Below are positions 34,545 to 44,006 of a stretch of 64,000 nucleotides of DNA, in pieces. The notes below the pieces were generated by a model. It did not search any database and had not been told where the DNA came from. It was given only the letters and a program-made list of their open reading frames with translations. Position 1 is the stretch's first letter, and each line of letters starts with the position of its first letter. This DNA is from Acinetobacter parvus DSM 16617 = CIP 108168 (GTDB lineage: Bacteria > Pseudomonadota > Gammaproteobacteria > Pseudomonadales > Moraxellaceae): assembly GCF_000368025.1 (NCBI RefSeq), contig NZ_KB849212.1:1128056-1192055 (forward strand), read 5' to 3'. A program made the translations under genes and the position numbers.

Positions 34545-37100
34545 ATGTCCAAGACTGGATTTGGTCAAATGTATCGCCAACTTTCGAGTAAGTTACTTGA
34601 CCTTGTGGTCACCCCACATGTTCTTGGTGAAGTTCCTACAGAATCAACAACAACTGAGCAAAGCACACCAGATTCAAATAAAGTGATTTGCTATGTACTA
34701 CAAAATTATTCACGTAGTAATGCTTTGGTAGTTGATGGTGAAACGCGTCGCCTTCATCTAAAGCCAGCTTTAGATGCCATGAGTTTTGGAACTTATCATG
34801 AAAAAAACTCGATTCTATTTTTACATCAAAATGAAAATAACTTTTTTAATACTCAAACATATCCCCCACGCCTTCTACAGTTGATCGAAGCATTAGAACA
34901 AAATCAAGAAGTAGATGTTCAATTAGTTCCCGTTACAGTACTTTGGGGACGTTCACCAGATAAAGAGGATTCATGGTTTAAACTGTTGTTCTCCGATACC
35001 TGGGCAACGCCTGGGACAGTCAAACAACTGGTCAATATTGGTCTACATGGTCGTGAGTCTTATTTAGAGTTCCATGCACCGCAATCCTTGCGTGAACTGG
35101 TAGATTATGCCAAGAGACATCATCCAAACATCTCTCCTGCCACGTATATCGCAAGTTCACTAGATCGCTACCTAGACCAGCAACGCGAAGTGGTACTGGG
35201 TCCTGACTTGTCAGACCGCCGCAACGTGATGCAGTCTATCATTAAGGCACCCGATGTACAGGATGCCATCCGTCGTGAAAGCATTCAGCATAAAATCAGC
35301 ATGCTTGAGGCAGAACGCCGCGCAATTGGCTATGTCAATGAAATCGTTTCTGATTATTCAGCGTCAGCAGTACGCTTCGCAGATATGGCTTTAACACGAT
35401 TATGGACACAACTGTATGACGGCGTTGAAGTTCATAATTTCAGTACGGTTCGCGAACTTGCGAAAGATTATGAAATTATTTACACACCATGCCACCGTAG
35501 CCATATTGACTATTTATTATTGTCCTATGTGATTTATAAACGTGGCTTGATGATTCCATATATTGCTGCGGGTGATAACCTAAACCTACCTTTTGTAGGT
35601 CAGTTATTACGTGGAGGTGGTGCATTTTTCATACGCCGATCTTTCCGCGGAAATGCACTATATACATCTGTACTCAAAGAATATTTATACAGCATTCTAT
35701 CACGCAATACGCCTATCGAGTACTTCATTGAAGGTGGTCGTTCACGTACCGGTCGCTTGCTACCACCGAAGACAGGCATGCTTGCAATGACCATTCATGG
35801 TCATTTACGCGGTCGCGCCAAGCCAATTGTTTTTGTTCCAACATATATCGGCTACGAACGCCTGATGGAAGGTTCAACTTATGTCGGTGAGATGCAGGGT
35901 AAGCCAAAAGAAGCAGAATCAATTTTTGGCATCGTCAAAACTTTACGTAAAATTGAAAGAATTTTTGGCAAGGTACACGTCAATTTTGGTGAACCTGTTT
36001 TCCTTGATGATATTTTAAAGCAGCATAATGCAGATAAAATTCAGATCGAAAAAAATGATGCGCCAATTCCAGCAGAAATTTCCAGTGTGGTGTCAAGCTC
36101 AGCCAACCTGATTCTGGAAAACATCAACCGTGCGGTGGTGATCAACCCTGTTTCCCTGCTTTCGCTGATCTTGTTGGCAACGCCAAAACATACGCTGGAT
36201 GAGGAGATTTGTGCAAAACAGCTCGACATTTACCGTGATCTGGCCACCCAGCAACCTTATGATGAGCGCACTCAAGTCACCTCATTATCGGGCAAGGAAA
36301 TCATTGCCTATGGCATGAAGCTCAAACTGATCAAGCGCGTACAGCATGTGTTGGGCGATATTATTGCAATTGAGGACAATCAGGCGGTCTTGCTCACCTA
36401 TTTCCGCAACAATATCCTGCATGCTTTCGTACTACCATCACTGGTTGCGTCACTGGTTGAGCACAACGGTAAAATTAACAAGACCGATTTAAGCAACGTC
36501 ATCCGTACCCTGTATCCATTCCTGAAAGCTGAACTGTTCATGAAATGGCAGCCAGCTGAACTGCAACAGCATATTGATAGCTACATCAATGCGCTGGTAC
36601 AGATTGGCCTGATCTTTCAGGACCATGATGGCAACCTGTTCAGCCCAACACCAAATAGCGAAGAACACCAGAAACTTGTGACCTTGGGATTGCCTGTGAA
36701 ACAGAGCCTGGAACGTTATTACATGACGCTTGCGCTGATTACCCAGCGTGGTTCTGGCAATATCTCCACTAAACAGGTTGAGGAGCTGAGCCATTTATTG
36801 GGTCAACGTTTGTCTGTGCTGTACGAGTTCAACTCACCAGAGTTCTTTGACAAGGCACTGTTCCAAAGCTTTATTAAAGTGCTGACTCAGCAGAATTATA
36901 TTCGCAATAATGAACAGGGCTTGATTGAATATGATGACAACTTTAGTGAAATGGCAGCAGGTGCCCAGTTGGTGCTTGACGAAGCGACCTTGCAGATGTT
37001 GCAGCACATCACCACATTCAGTGATGAGGAACTGGCGACAGCGCTGGAGGCAATGGCTTCACAACAGGCCAAACGCCGCTTGAAACGTAAAAAAGCTTAA
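34545..37100 (+). CDS. plsB: Glycerol-3-phosphate acyltransferase
   Basis: 851 residues, within the usual PlsB size. The acyltransferase core has block I HRSHID (His317 to Asp322), block II (FFIRRSFRGN) and block III (FIEGGRSRTG), plus the later IVFVPTYIGYERL block IV. It acylates the sn-1 position of glycerol-3-phosphate, the first step of phospholipid synthesis, at the inner membrane. Base use changes near 36.1 kb, the 3' third being more GC-rich. A GGAG site precedes the start and a strong terminator follows. Confidence 0.97.
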   Translation: MSKTGFGQMYRQLSSKLLDLVVTPHVLGEVPTESTTTEQSTPDSNKVICYVLQNYSRSNALVVDGETRRLHLKPALDAMSFGTYHEKNSILFLHQNENNFFNTQTYPPRLLQLIEALEQNQEVDVQLVPVTVLWGRSPDKEDSWFKLLFSDTWATPGTVKQLVNIGLHGRESYLEFHAPQSLRELVDYAKRHHPNISPATYIASSLDRYLDQQREVVLGPDLSDRRNVMQSIIKAPDVQDAIRRESIQHKISMLEAERRAIGYVNEIVSDYSASAVRFADMALTRLWTQLYDGVEVHNFSTVRELAKDYEIIYTPCHRSHIDYLLLSYVIYKRGLMIPYIAAGDNLNLPFVGQLLRGGGAFFIRRSFRGNALYTSVLKEYLYSILSRNTPIEYFIEGGRSRTGRLLPPKTGMLAMTIHGHLRGRAKPIVFVPTYIGYERLMEGSTYVGEMQGKPKEAESIFGIVKTLRKIERIFGKVHVNFGEPVFLDDILKQHNADKIQIEKNDAPIPAEISSVVSSSANLILENINRAVVINPVSLLSLILLATPKHTLDEEICAKQLDIYRDLATQQPYDERTQVTSLSGKEIIAYGMKLKLIKRVQHVLGDIIAIEDNQAVLLTYFRNNILHAFVLPSLVASLVEHNGKINKTDLSNVIRTLYPFLKAELFMKWQPAELQQHIDSYINALVQIGLIFQDHDGNLFSPTPNSEEHQKLVTLGLPVKQSLERYYMTLALITQRGSGNISTKQVEELSHLLGQRLSVLYEFNSPEFFDKALFQSFIKVLTQQNYIRNNEQGLIEYDDNFSEMAAGAQLVLDEATLQMLQHITTFSDEELATALEAMASQQAKRRLKRKKA

Positions 37101-37111
37101 TATTGCAATTA

Positions 37112-37148
37112 ATACCTCAAAGCAACTTCGCTTTGAGGTATTTTTATT
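37112..37148 (+). terminator. Terminator of plsB
   Basis: A 12-bp perfect stem (37112-37123 with 37130-37141), AACTTC loop and T-run. Confidence 0.9.
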
Positions 37149-37188
37149 TCCGACACTTTAGATATTGCAGATCGTCCAGACAACGCAG

Positions 37189-37536
37189 TCATCTGATCAG
37201 GTCAATAAAATAGGCATCGTAGTAACCTGAATCGACATAGCGGTTACGGATTTTTGCCAACAATGCCTCATAGCCCTCTGCACCAATGCCTGTTGTGGCG
37301 GATTGTTTTCAAGAATCCCGATTCTCTTGTTGTTTAACGGGGGAAACCTTGCTGATTTGAAAGGTTTTAAATTTCAACTGGACCTGACTTTGCTGTGCAT
37401 ACAGGTGAATATCCTGCAACCTGCGGCTAATATCGCCCTGAGTCCCCACAGGGTCAAATACACAGCAGACCTGTTCACTCGCCCAACTGTTTGTCGCAAT
37501 CCATCCGAGAAGCACTGTATATATTATTTTTTTCAT
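37189..37536 (-). pseudogene. Putative periplasmic solute-binding protein, internally deleted
   Basis: The reading frame from 37536 has a signal peptide and then the start of an Acinetobacter solute-binding-like family (VCCVFDPVGTQGD). After 75 codons a TGA occurs at 37309-37311. Beyond it the same frame continues with a family-like C terminus (GAEGYEALLAKIRNRYVDSGYYDAYF) to a TGA at 37189. Together only about 112 codons remain of a family of roughly 330-350, so the middle is lost. It lies downstream of the SDR gene on the same strand. Confidence 0.7.
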
Positions 37537-37658
37537 CGCTGACCTTTGCCCACTTTGCTGCAAACTCTGTGCATCATTCAAGCCATCTTGAAGATACACT
37601 GACATCCAATGGTAATAAAGGCCATATTCCGCATCACAACACTTGCAGTTTGATCGAA

Positions 37659-38477
37659 TTATTCTGGATTGCCATGTGCCGACAAGGCCGCCGCATAGTC
37701 ATTAAAGCAAATCAAATGGTCAAATTTAAAATCCATTTCCATCAGTCTGGTGGCATAAATGCGTTTCCCTGTCTGCTGTTCAGAGAGCAACCTCAACGCA
37801 GGCAAATCAAGCTGTTGCTGGAACCAGAGCAGGATTTCATGCATGGGTAAAGGCATGTTATTGGTGACGATATAGCTGGGCTGTGCATTCTCCACATCCA
37901 TAAGTTGAGCCAAAAACCTTGCCAAATCATTAATATGGATACGGTTACTCAAATGAATGGCTGGGTAGGTTGATGTTTGCTCAGCCATTCGTTGCAGACG
38001 GGCCACTGATGTTCCATAAATCCCTGTTGGACGAACGATGATGCTCTGCTGTGGATAATGCATCTGCCACAACAACTCCATTTTCCGTAACAGCTTGCCC
38101 TGCTCATCGGCAGGCTGGATCAATGACTCATCATCAATCCTCTCCCCTGCATTTTCACCATAGACTCGTGTCGAAGAAACAATGATGATGCGCTGAACAG
38201 GATGTAACTTTAAGGCCTTGAGGATTGGCTCAACACTGTCCACATAGGTGTGCTGGTAGGCCTCGATTCCCTTTTGTGACGGAGCAAGCAACACATAGAC
38301 CACATCAATCGGAGCAAATGCGGTCAGGTCGAGCTGGTGAATATCCTGTATCTCATGTGTCGCGTAACAATCTGTTTTTGCACTGCGACTAATTGTGCTA
38401 ATGTGGTGACCCTGCTCAAATAAGTGTTTAGCAACACGTTGAGATGTTTTACCATAACCAATAAATAAAATATGCAT
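37659..38477 (-). CDS. NAD(P)-binding epimerase-like SDR protein
   Basis: 272 residues. It opens with a Rossmann fold, MHILFIGYGKTSQRVAKHL, that reads GYGKTS rather than the usual GxxGxxG, as in atypical extended SDRs of the YeeZ type. VSSTRVYGEN holds the Ser and Tyr of the active-site region, and VRPTGIYG follows the epimerase pattern. The reaction is unknown. It is divergent from recG with 18 bases between starts. Confidence 0.75.
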   Translation of the reverse strand: MHILFIGYGKTSQRVAKHLFEQGHHISTISRSAKTDCYATHEIQDIHQLDLTAFAPIDVVYVLLAPSQKGIEAYQHTYVDSVEPILKALKLHPVQRIIIVSSTRVYGENAGERIDDESLIQPADEQGKLLRKMELLWQMHYPQQSIIVRPTGIYGTSVARLQRMAEQTSTYPAIHLSNRIHINDLARFLAQLMDVENAQPSYIVTNNMPLPMHEILLWFQQQLDLPALRLLSEQQTGKRIYATRLMEMDFKFDHLICFNDYAAALSAHGNPE

Positions 38478-38495
38478 ACATATCCCTGACCAAAG

Positions 38496-40541
38496 ATGAC
38501 CTCAGTCCAGCAATTACAAGGCGTTGGTGCTGCCGCAGCGGCCCTGCTCGAAAAACTTCATATTTTTAGCACGGATGACCTGCTGTTTCATCTTCCGCGT
38601 GACTATGAAGATCGTAGCACGATTATTCCAATGAATCAGTTGGTGGTTGGGCGCAGTTACCTGCTTGAGGGTGAAGTCAGGTCTGTTGACTTTCCACCTG
38701 GCAAAAAGAAGTCACTGGCGGCATTGCTACAGGATGATTTTGGCAAGGTCACTTTACGTTTTTATCATATTTACAAGGGTCTGACCGACCGTATCAAGAT
38801 TGGGCAACGCCTGCGGATTTTTGGCGAGGTTCGGGTCGGTGCACGTGGTCTGGAACTGTATCACCCTGAAATTCAGGTGATCCAGCAACATACTGCCTTA
38901 CCCAAAACCCAGCTTACCGCAATCTACCCAAGTACCGAGGGCCTGACCCAGCCCAAACTACGGGAATATGTACGTCAGGCTTTACAGTACCATAGTGATG
39001 AGCTGGCTGAACTACTGCCTAAAAAATACAGTAACGGCTATGAGTTGAAAGAGGCTCTGCATTACATCCATGAGCCGCCAACCGATGCCAATATGTTGCA
39101 GCTTAATCAGGGTTCCCATCCTGCACAGCAACGGCTGATTTTTGAGGAGCTGGTTGCCCATCAGGTCAGTTTGTTGACGCGCCGTGCCTATATCCGCCAG
39201 ATTGCCGCCCCGCGTTTTAACAGCAGCAAGGTTTTGGCAAAGCACTTACTGGATGGTCTACCATTTCAGATGACCAACGCCCAGAAACGGGTTTCCAAGG
39301 AAATATTGCACGACCTTAAACAGGATCAGCCAATGTTGCGTCTGGTACAGGGTGATGTCGGGGCAGGTAAAACCCTAGTTGCTGCAGTCGCTGCCTGTCA
39401 TGCGCTGGAAGCGGACTGGCAGGTGGTCTTGATGGCACCGACGGAGATTCTTGCCGAGCAGCACTACTTAAACTTTAAACGCTGGTTTGAACCGTTGGGC
39501 ATTGAGGTGGCATGGCTGTCAGGCAAACAGAAAGGTAAGGCACGCGCTCAGGCCGAACAACAGATCAAGCAGGGTCATGCCCAGTTGATTGTGGGCACTC
39601 ATGCACTGTTTCAGGACAATGTCGAGTTTTCCAGACTCGGTCTAGTGATTATTGATGAGCAGCACCGTTTTGGGGTTGATCAACGGCTTGCCCTACGCAA
39701 CAAAGGTACAGACCAGTTCACACCCCATCAGTTGGTGATGACTGCAACCCCAATTCCCCGCACGCTGGCTATGAGTGCCTATGGTGATCTGGACACCTCC
39801 ATTATTGATGAACTGCCACCAGGACGTACCCCCATTCAAACTGTGACCATTCCACTGGATCGGCGCGAGCAGGTTCTGCAACGTATCGCAAGCAATTGTC
39901 GGGAGGGCAAGCAGGCCTATTGGGTCTGTACGCTGGTTGAACAGTCTGAAACGCTGGATGCACAGGCGGCCGAGGCCACCTATCAGGAAATTAAAGAGCG
40001 TTTTTCAGACATCAACATTGGGCTGGTGCATGGTAAAATGAAAGCAGATGAAAAACAGTCGGTTATGCAGGCCTTTAAGGACAATCAATTACAATTACTG
40101 ATTGCCACCACGGTGATTGAGGTCGGCGTGGATGTACCCAATGCATCCATCATGGTGATTGAAAATGCAGAACGGCTGGGGCTGTCGCAACTGCATCAGC
40201 TCCGTGGTCGGGTAGGTCGGGGCGCAACCGCAAGTTTCTGCGCCCTACTCTATAAAACTCCATTGTCACAGAATGGACAGGAACGCCTTTCAATTTTACG
40301 GGAAAGCAATGACGGCTTTGTGATTGCTGAAAAGGATCTTGAAATTCGCGGTCCAGGTGAGTTGCTGGGCACCAAACAGACAGGCGATATCGGCTTTCGC
40401 GTGGCGCGTCTGGAACGTGATGACCATTTACTCAGCCAGGCACATTATGTGGCGGCACAAATCCTCAAGGATTATCCACAACATGCTGACGGCCTGCTCA
40501 AACGCTGGTTGCCTGAAGCTCCAAGATACGCTTATGTTTAA
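38496..40541 (+). CDS. recG: ATP-dependent DNA helicase RecG
   Basis: 681 residues. The N-terminal wedge/OB domain (about 1-180) contacts branched DNA. The helicase core follows with Walker A GDVGAGKT (286-293), DEQHRFG as motif II, TATPIPRTLA as motif III and RGRVGRG as motif VI. RecG reverses stalled forks and unwinds branched DNA, including D- and R-loops. The next gene, comF, starts inside its last codons. Confidence 0.97.
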   Translation: MTSVQQLQGVGAAAAALLEKLHIFSTDDLLFHLPRDYEDRSTIIPMNQLVVGRSYLLEGEVRSVDFPPGKKKSLAALLQDDFGKVTLRFYHIYKGLTDRIKIGQRLRIFGEVRVGARGLELYHPEIQVIQQHTALPKTQLTAIYPSTEGLTQPKLREYVRQALQYHSDELAELLPKKYSNGYELKEALHYIHEPPTDANMLQLNQGSHPAQQRLIFEELVAHQVSLLTRRAYIRQIAAPRFNSSKVLAKHLLDGLPFQMTNAQKRVSKEILHDLKQDQPMLRLVQGDVGAGKTLVAAVAACHALEADWQVVLMAPTEILAEQHYLNFKRWFEPLGIEVAWLSGKQKGKARAQAEQQIKQGHAQLIVGTHALFQDNVEFSRLGLVIIDEQHRFGVDQRLALRNKGTDQFTPHQLVMTATPIPRTLAMSAYGDLDTSIIDELPPGRTPIQTVTIPLDRREQVLQRIASNCREGKQAYWVCTLVEQSETLDAQAAEATYQEIKERFSDINIGLVHGKMKADEKQSVMQAFKDNQLQLLIATTVIEVGVDVPNASIMVIENAERLGLSQLHQLRGRVGRGATASFCALLYKTPLSQNGQERLSILRESNDGFVIAEKDLEIRGPGELLGTKQTGDIGFRVARLERDDHLLSQAHYVAAQILKDYPQHADGLLKRWLPEAPRYAYV

Positions 40542-41217
40542 ATTACTTGGCACATCCGTCCAACAGGTTTTTGATTATTGCACGCCATGTAGCCTGTGTG
40601 ACATTGGGATCAAACAGCATTTTGGTGTTTGTCACAATTGCTGGCAACAACTGCCGTGGTTGAAACAGCACATTACCCGTAACCAGCAACAGGTATTTGT
40701 TGCCTGTCACTATCAATATCCGATTGACCGCATTATTCAACAGTTTAAATATGAGCAAAAACTGCATCATCAACGTTTATTGAATGGCCTGTTGCTACAA
40801 CTCAAACTTCCCAGAGTTCAGGCCATTGTGCCAATGCCAATTTCCACAGATCGTTTGGTAGAGCGAGGTTTTAACCAAACCCTGTTACTGGCCAAAGCAC
40901 TGGCACATAACCTGAATATTCCTGTCTGGCAGCCTGTACAACGTCTGGCACAACACTCACAAAAAGGCTTTTCGCGTCTGGAGAGGCTGGAAGACATTGA
41001 GCAGCAATTTATTAGCAATCCATCAGGAAAAATCCGCTATCGAAAAGTGCTGATTGTGGATGATGTGGTGACTACGGGAAGTTCCATTACCGCCTTGTCA
41101 CAGGCATTGGAACAAATCGGCTGCCAACAAATCTATAGTGTGTGTTTGGCGGCCGCACAACATCGTGAGTCTAGCTTACAAGGTTTTGCTGACACCATGG
41201 AATCACCACCTCTTTAG
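40534..41217 (+). CDS. comF: ComF-family phosphoribosyltransferase-like protein
   Basis: 227 residues from the ATG at 40534, overlapping recG by 8 bases, so the two are coupled. The N terminus has zinc-finger cysteines (CTPCSLC and HNCW). The C-terminal half is a type I phosphoribosyltransferase fold with VLIVDDVVTTGSS, the PRPP-binding motif. ComF is needed for uptake of transforming DNA in competent bacteria including Acinetobacter; its biochemical role is not settled. Confidence 0.9.
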   Translation: MFKLLGTSVQQVFDYCTPCSLCDIGIKQHFGVCHNCWQQLPWLKQHITRNQQQVFVACHYQYPIDRIIQQFKYEQKLHHQRLLNGLLLQLKLPRVQAIVPMPISTDRLVERGFNQTLLLAKALAHNLNIPVWQPVQRLAQHSQKGFSRLERLEDIEQQFISNPSGKIRYRKVLIVDDVVTTGSSITALSQALEQIGCQQIYSVCLAAAQHRESSLQGFADTMESPPL

Positions 41218-41434
41218 TCAGTGGTGCCAATATTGTGGACTGATCATCCAAATAGAATTTATACAATTAAAACCGTTTTATATAACTGTCATGCTGCTAA
41301 AGTAGACTATGTAACAAGATTTTTAACAAAATAACGTTTAGGCAAGTGTTTTTCAGCCCATCCTTGTCTAAAATACACGCTGACTTTCTGTAAAATGCAG
41401 AAGGCCTTATATTGACTGCGCGAGGAAAAAAGAC

Positions 41435-42451
41435 ATGCTTGAAGCCTTTTATGCCACAGAGCGCGGTAGTCTAGAAGATGCAACAATCAATGGTGGATTT
41501 GATCTACACCCAGAGTTGGTTTGGATTGACCTAATTGCGCCATCCCAAGAAGAACAACAATGGGTTCTCGAGGCCTACGATCGCAATCTACCCACCCTAA
41601 AATCACTTGAAGACATTTCCTCATCAGCACGTTTTTATCGTGATGATGAAGGTATTTTACATATCAGTACTTACTTTCTCACCAAGAACAAAAATTTCCA
41701 GTCAGATCGAGAACAAGAAGATCTTGAAAATACCCTTGCAGCAACCGTACATACAGTTGCTTTCTTGCTTGAGAAAAACCGACTCATCACACTCCGTGGT
41801 GAAAAATTAGTCGCATTTCGAGCATTTCGAGCAAGAGCGAGACGTAATGATTATGAGATGGACTATAAAGATCCAGTTTGGATTTTATTAGGCTTATTGG
41901 AAGCTAAACTAGATGAACTTTCAGATATCTTAGAAGACACCCACCGTTATCTTGAAGAGTACTCCGCAGAAGTCCTGAATGATCATCACCGTGAACAAAT
42001 TCTTGATCTTGACGACATGATCACAAACCTCGCGCATCAAGAAGATATGTTGGGAAAAGCACAACTCTGTCTTACAGACTTACGTCGTGTGTTGTCTTTT
42101 CTGTCACGTCCACGCGCCTTGGGTAGCCATATATATGATGCAGATATTCGAGAAATGAGTGAGGATGTTCGTTCTTTACTAGAACATAATGCGTTCCTGT
42201 TTCAAAAGCTTAAATTCTTACTCGATATCACCACTGGTTTTGCAAATACTGAAATGAATGAGACCTTTAAACGTTTCTCAATTTTACCAAGTATGCTTGC
42301 GCCACCGATGTTAATTGCCAGTATTTATGGCATGAACACCGATGTTTTGCCTTTTGCGCAAGGGGATACGAGCTTTTGGATTGTGATTACATTGGTTTTA
42401 ACATTTTTAACTGGACCAACACTTTATTTCCGCTGGAAGAAATGGATTTAG
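41435..42451 (+). CDS. corA: CorA-family magnesium transporter
   Basis: 338 residues: a large cytoplasmic helical domain (about 1-275) and two C-terminal helices, with the family's YGMNTD loop between them (GMN selectivity motif). This fits a CorA Mg2+ channel, though related ZntB-type Zn2+ exporters share the layout. It has a long upstream region of about 217 bases and is followed one base later by a small secreted-protein gene, so the two are one transcript. Confidence 0.88.
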   Translation: MLEAFYATERGSLEDATINGGFDLHPELVWIDLIAPSQEEQQWVLEAYDRNLPTLKSLEDISSSARFYRDDEGILHISTYFLTKNKNFQSDREQEDLENTLAATVHTVAFLLEKNRLITLRGEKLVAFRAFRARARRNDYEMDYKDPVWILLGLLEAKLDELSDILEDTHRYLEEYSAEVLNDHHREQILDLDDMITNLAHQEDMLGKAQLCLTDLRRVLSFLSRPRALGSHIYDADIREMSEDVRSLLEHNAFLFQKLKFLLDITTGFANTEMNETFKRFSILPSMLAPPMLIASIYGMNTDVLPFAQGDTSFWIVITLVLTFLTGPTLYFRWKKWI

Positions 42452-42452
42452 C

Positions 42453-43004
42453 ATGAAAGGCAATTCTCTTTTTTTGAGTATGCCTATTCTAGGATCGATT
42501 CTATTCCTTCCGACTGCTTTTGCTTGTGCACCGTATTCACCAGATGACGTGTTTATTGCACGTCTTCAAGCTGTTCAGAAGATAGCATCTACAGATCATT
42601 ACCACTTAACTATAAGTAATTCCCATTTTATCTTCCAAGGCTTTAGAACATGGATAATGCGTTCAAAGCCGAAACAATGGCAGAGTCAGTTCCCACTTAA
42701 AAATATAAAGAAGAATGATTTAATCATTGGCTTAGCCTACGCCCCTGATCAAGCTAAACCACACAACTATACTGTGGCTTCTTTAGCACGGTTACAGTGT
42801 CAAAATAATATCCTATCTATAGACCAGCCAATTGTACCGTTCCTAGCGTGGAACCGAAAAAATAATAATTGTCATGATGACCACACCACATCCATAAAAT
42901 TACTAGATGGTTTTTTAGCATACGATCAATCTTATTATCTCAAAAAATTACACACAAAATATCCAACTTGTCAGGCTCTTTTTTCAGCCTTTCCAAAATC
43001 ATAA
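42453..43004 (+). CDS. Secreted protein of unknown function
   Basis: 183 residues with a Sec signal peptide (cleavage likely after PTAFA, before CAPYSP; the Cys follows an Ala, not a strict lipobox). The mature part has four or more cysteines that could form disulfides (CAPYS, LQCQN, NNCHDD, TCQAL). No family was recognised. It starts one base after corA and ends at a bidirectional terminator. Confidence 0.65.
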   Translation: MKGNSLFLSMPILGSILFLPTAFACAPYSPDDVFIARLQAVQKIASTDHYHLTISNSHFIFQGFRTWIMRSKPKQWQSQFPLKNIKKNDLIIGLAYAPDQAKPHNYTVASLARLQCQNNILSIDQPIVPFLAWNRKNNNCHDDHTTSIKLLDGFLAYDQSYYLKKLHTKYPTCQALFSAFPKS

Positions 43005-43008
43005 ATAT

Positions 43009-43041
43009 AAAAAAAGAGCTTTATAAAAAAGCTCTTTTTTC
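43009..43041. terminator. Bidirectional terminator
   Basis: AGAGCTT/AAGCTCT stem inside A and T runs, between the convergent secreted-protein gene and mlaB. Confidence 0.85.
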
Positions 43042-43054
43042 GATTCATACAATA

Positions 43055-43342
43055 TCAAATCAAAATAAGGTCATCTTCTAAATGACAAGCTTGGATGATT
43101 TTCAGCATTTTCTCAGGGACATTTTTAAAATGCAGCCCTTTACTTTCAGGGGTTTGACGCAACCATTGCACTAATACAGCGAGAGACAAGGTGCTGCCCT
43201 GTTCAAGCTGAGCAAGATCAACAATCAAAGGAAAATGCTGATGTTGTTGAATATGCGCTAAGCCTGATTGGTAAATCTGCTCTGCATTTTCAAAATCGAT
43301 CGTCTTAGGAACGATAAGTTGCTGATCAATATACTGAATCAC
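43055..43342 (-). CDS. mlaB: MlaB-like STAS-domain protein
   Basis: 95 residues with the STAS pattern: a central strand FPLIVDLAQLEQGSTLSLAVLVQWLR, with a Ser-Thr pair at the helix start. MlaB is the cytoplasmic regulator bound to the MlaF ATPase. It is the last gene of the mlaFEDCB operon, 11 bases after mlaC. Confidence 0.9.
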   Translation of the reverse strand: MIQYIDQQLIVPKTIDFENAEQIYQSGLAHIQQHQHFPLIVDLAQLEQGSTLSLAVLVQWLRQTPESKGLHFKNVPEKMLKIIQACHLEDDLILI

Positions 43343-43353
43343 CCTTCACCTAC

Positions 43354-43992
43354 TTATTTTTTAGTGACTGCAGCATCTGCATCAGGTTTAAAAGTTGCAA
43401 TCGCTTTATTGATATCACCACCATTACGCTGAACCGTTGCCGCAAATTGGTTACGGAACTGTAAACCAAGGTCAACGCCAGATACATTGATATTACGTAC
43501 TTTCCACTGATCGCCCTTGTCCGTTAACTGGAACGACACAGGAATCTTTTCACCATTGTGCAGGAAGTCTAAAGTTACCACAGGGTTTTTACTGTTTGAC
43601 GCTTTATAAGGGCGCATGGTATAGCTTTCGTTGGTGTATTTCGCAAAAGCACCACCATAGTTTTCGATGATCACTTCACGGAAGTTTTTCTCAAACTGGG
43701 CGCGCTGTGCAGCATTGGTATATTGGTTATTGGCATAAGTACCCAACACAATACGTGTAAACGCCTGTGAGTCTACATAGGGGTCGAGATTTTGACGAAT
43801 AATCGTTCTTACCAAAGCTGGGTTATTTTGTAATTTCGCATTATCTGCCTTTAAACGGGTAATCAACCCATCAGCGACACGCTTGACAAAATCAGGTGGA
43901 GTTTCTGTTGGTGCTGCAAATGCTGTGGTTGCAAGCATAGCCAACAATACGCTGGTTGTTAGCGTTTGTTTCAATAATGTGTTCACGGACAA
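43354..43992 (-). CDS. mlaC: Periplasmic phospholipid carrier MlaC
   Basis: 212 residues with a signal peptide ending near TAFAA and the MlaC/Ttg2D body (VKRVADGLITRLKAD, ANNQYTNAAQRAQFEKNFRE, YKVRNINVSGVDLGLQFRNQF-like C terminus). MlaC shuttles phospholipid between the outer-membrane MlaA complex and the inner-membrane MlaFEDB complex. Confidence 0.95.
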   Translation of the reverse strand: MSVNTLLKQTLTTSVLLAMLATTAFAAPTETPPDFVKRVADGLITRLKADNAKLQNNPALVRTIIRQNLDPYVDSQAFTRIVLGTYANNQYTNAAQRAQFEKNFREVIIENYGGAFAKYTNESYTMRPYKASNSKNPVVTLDFLHNGEKIPVSFQLTDKGDQWKVRNINVSGVDLGLQFRNQFAATVQRNGGDINKAIATFKPDADAAVTKK

Positions 43993-44006
43993 TCTCCTAA
44001 CCTAAA

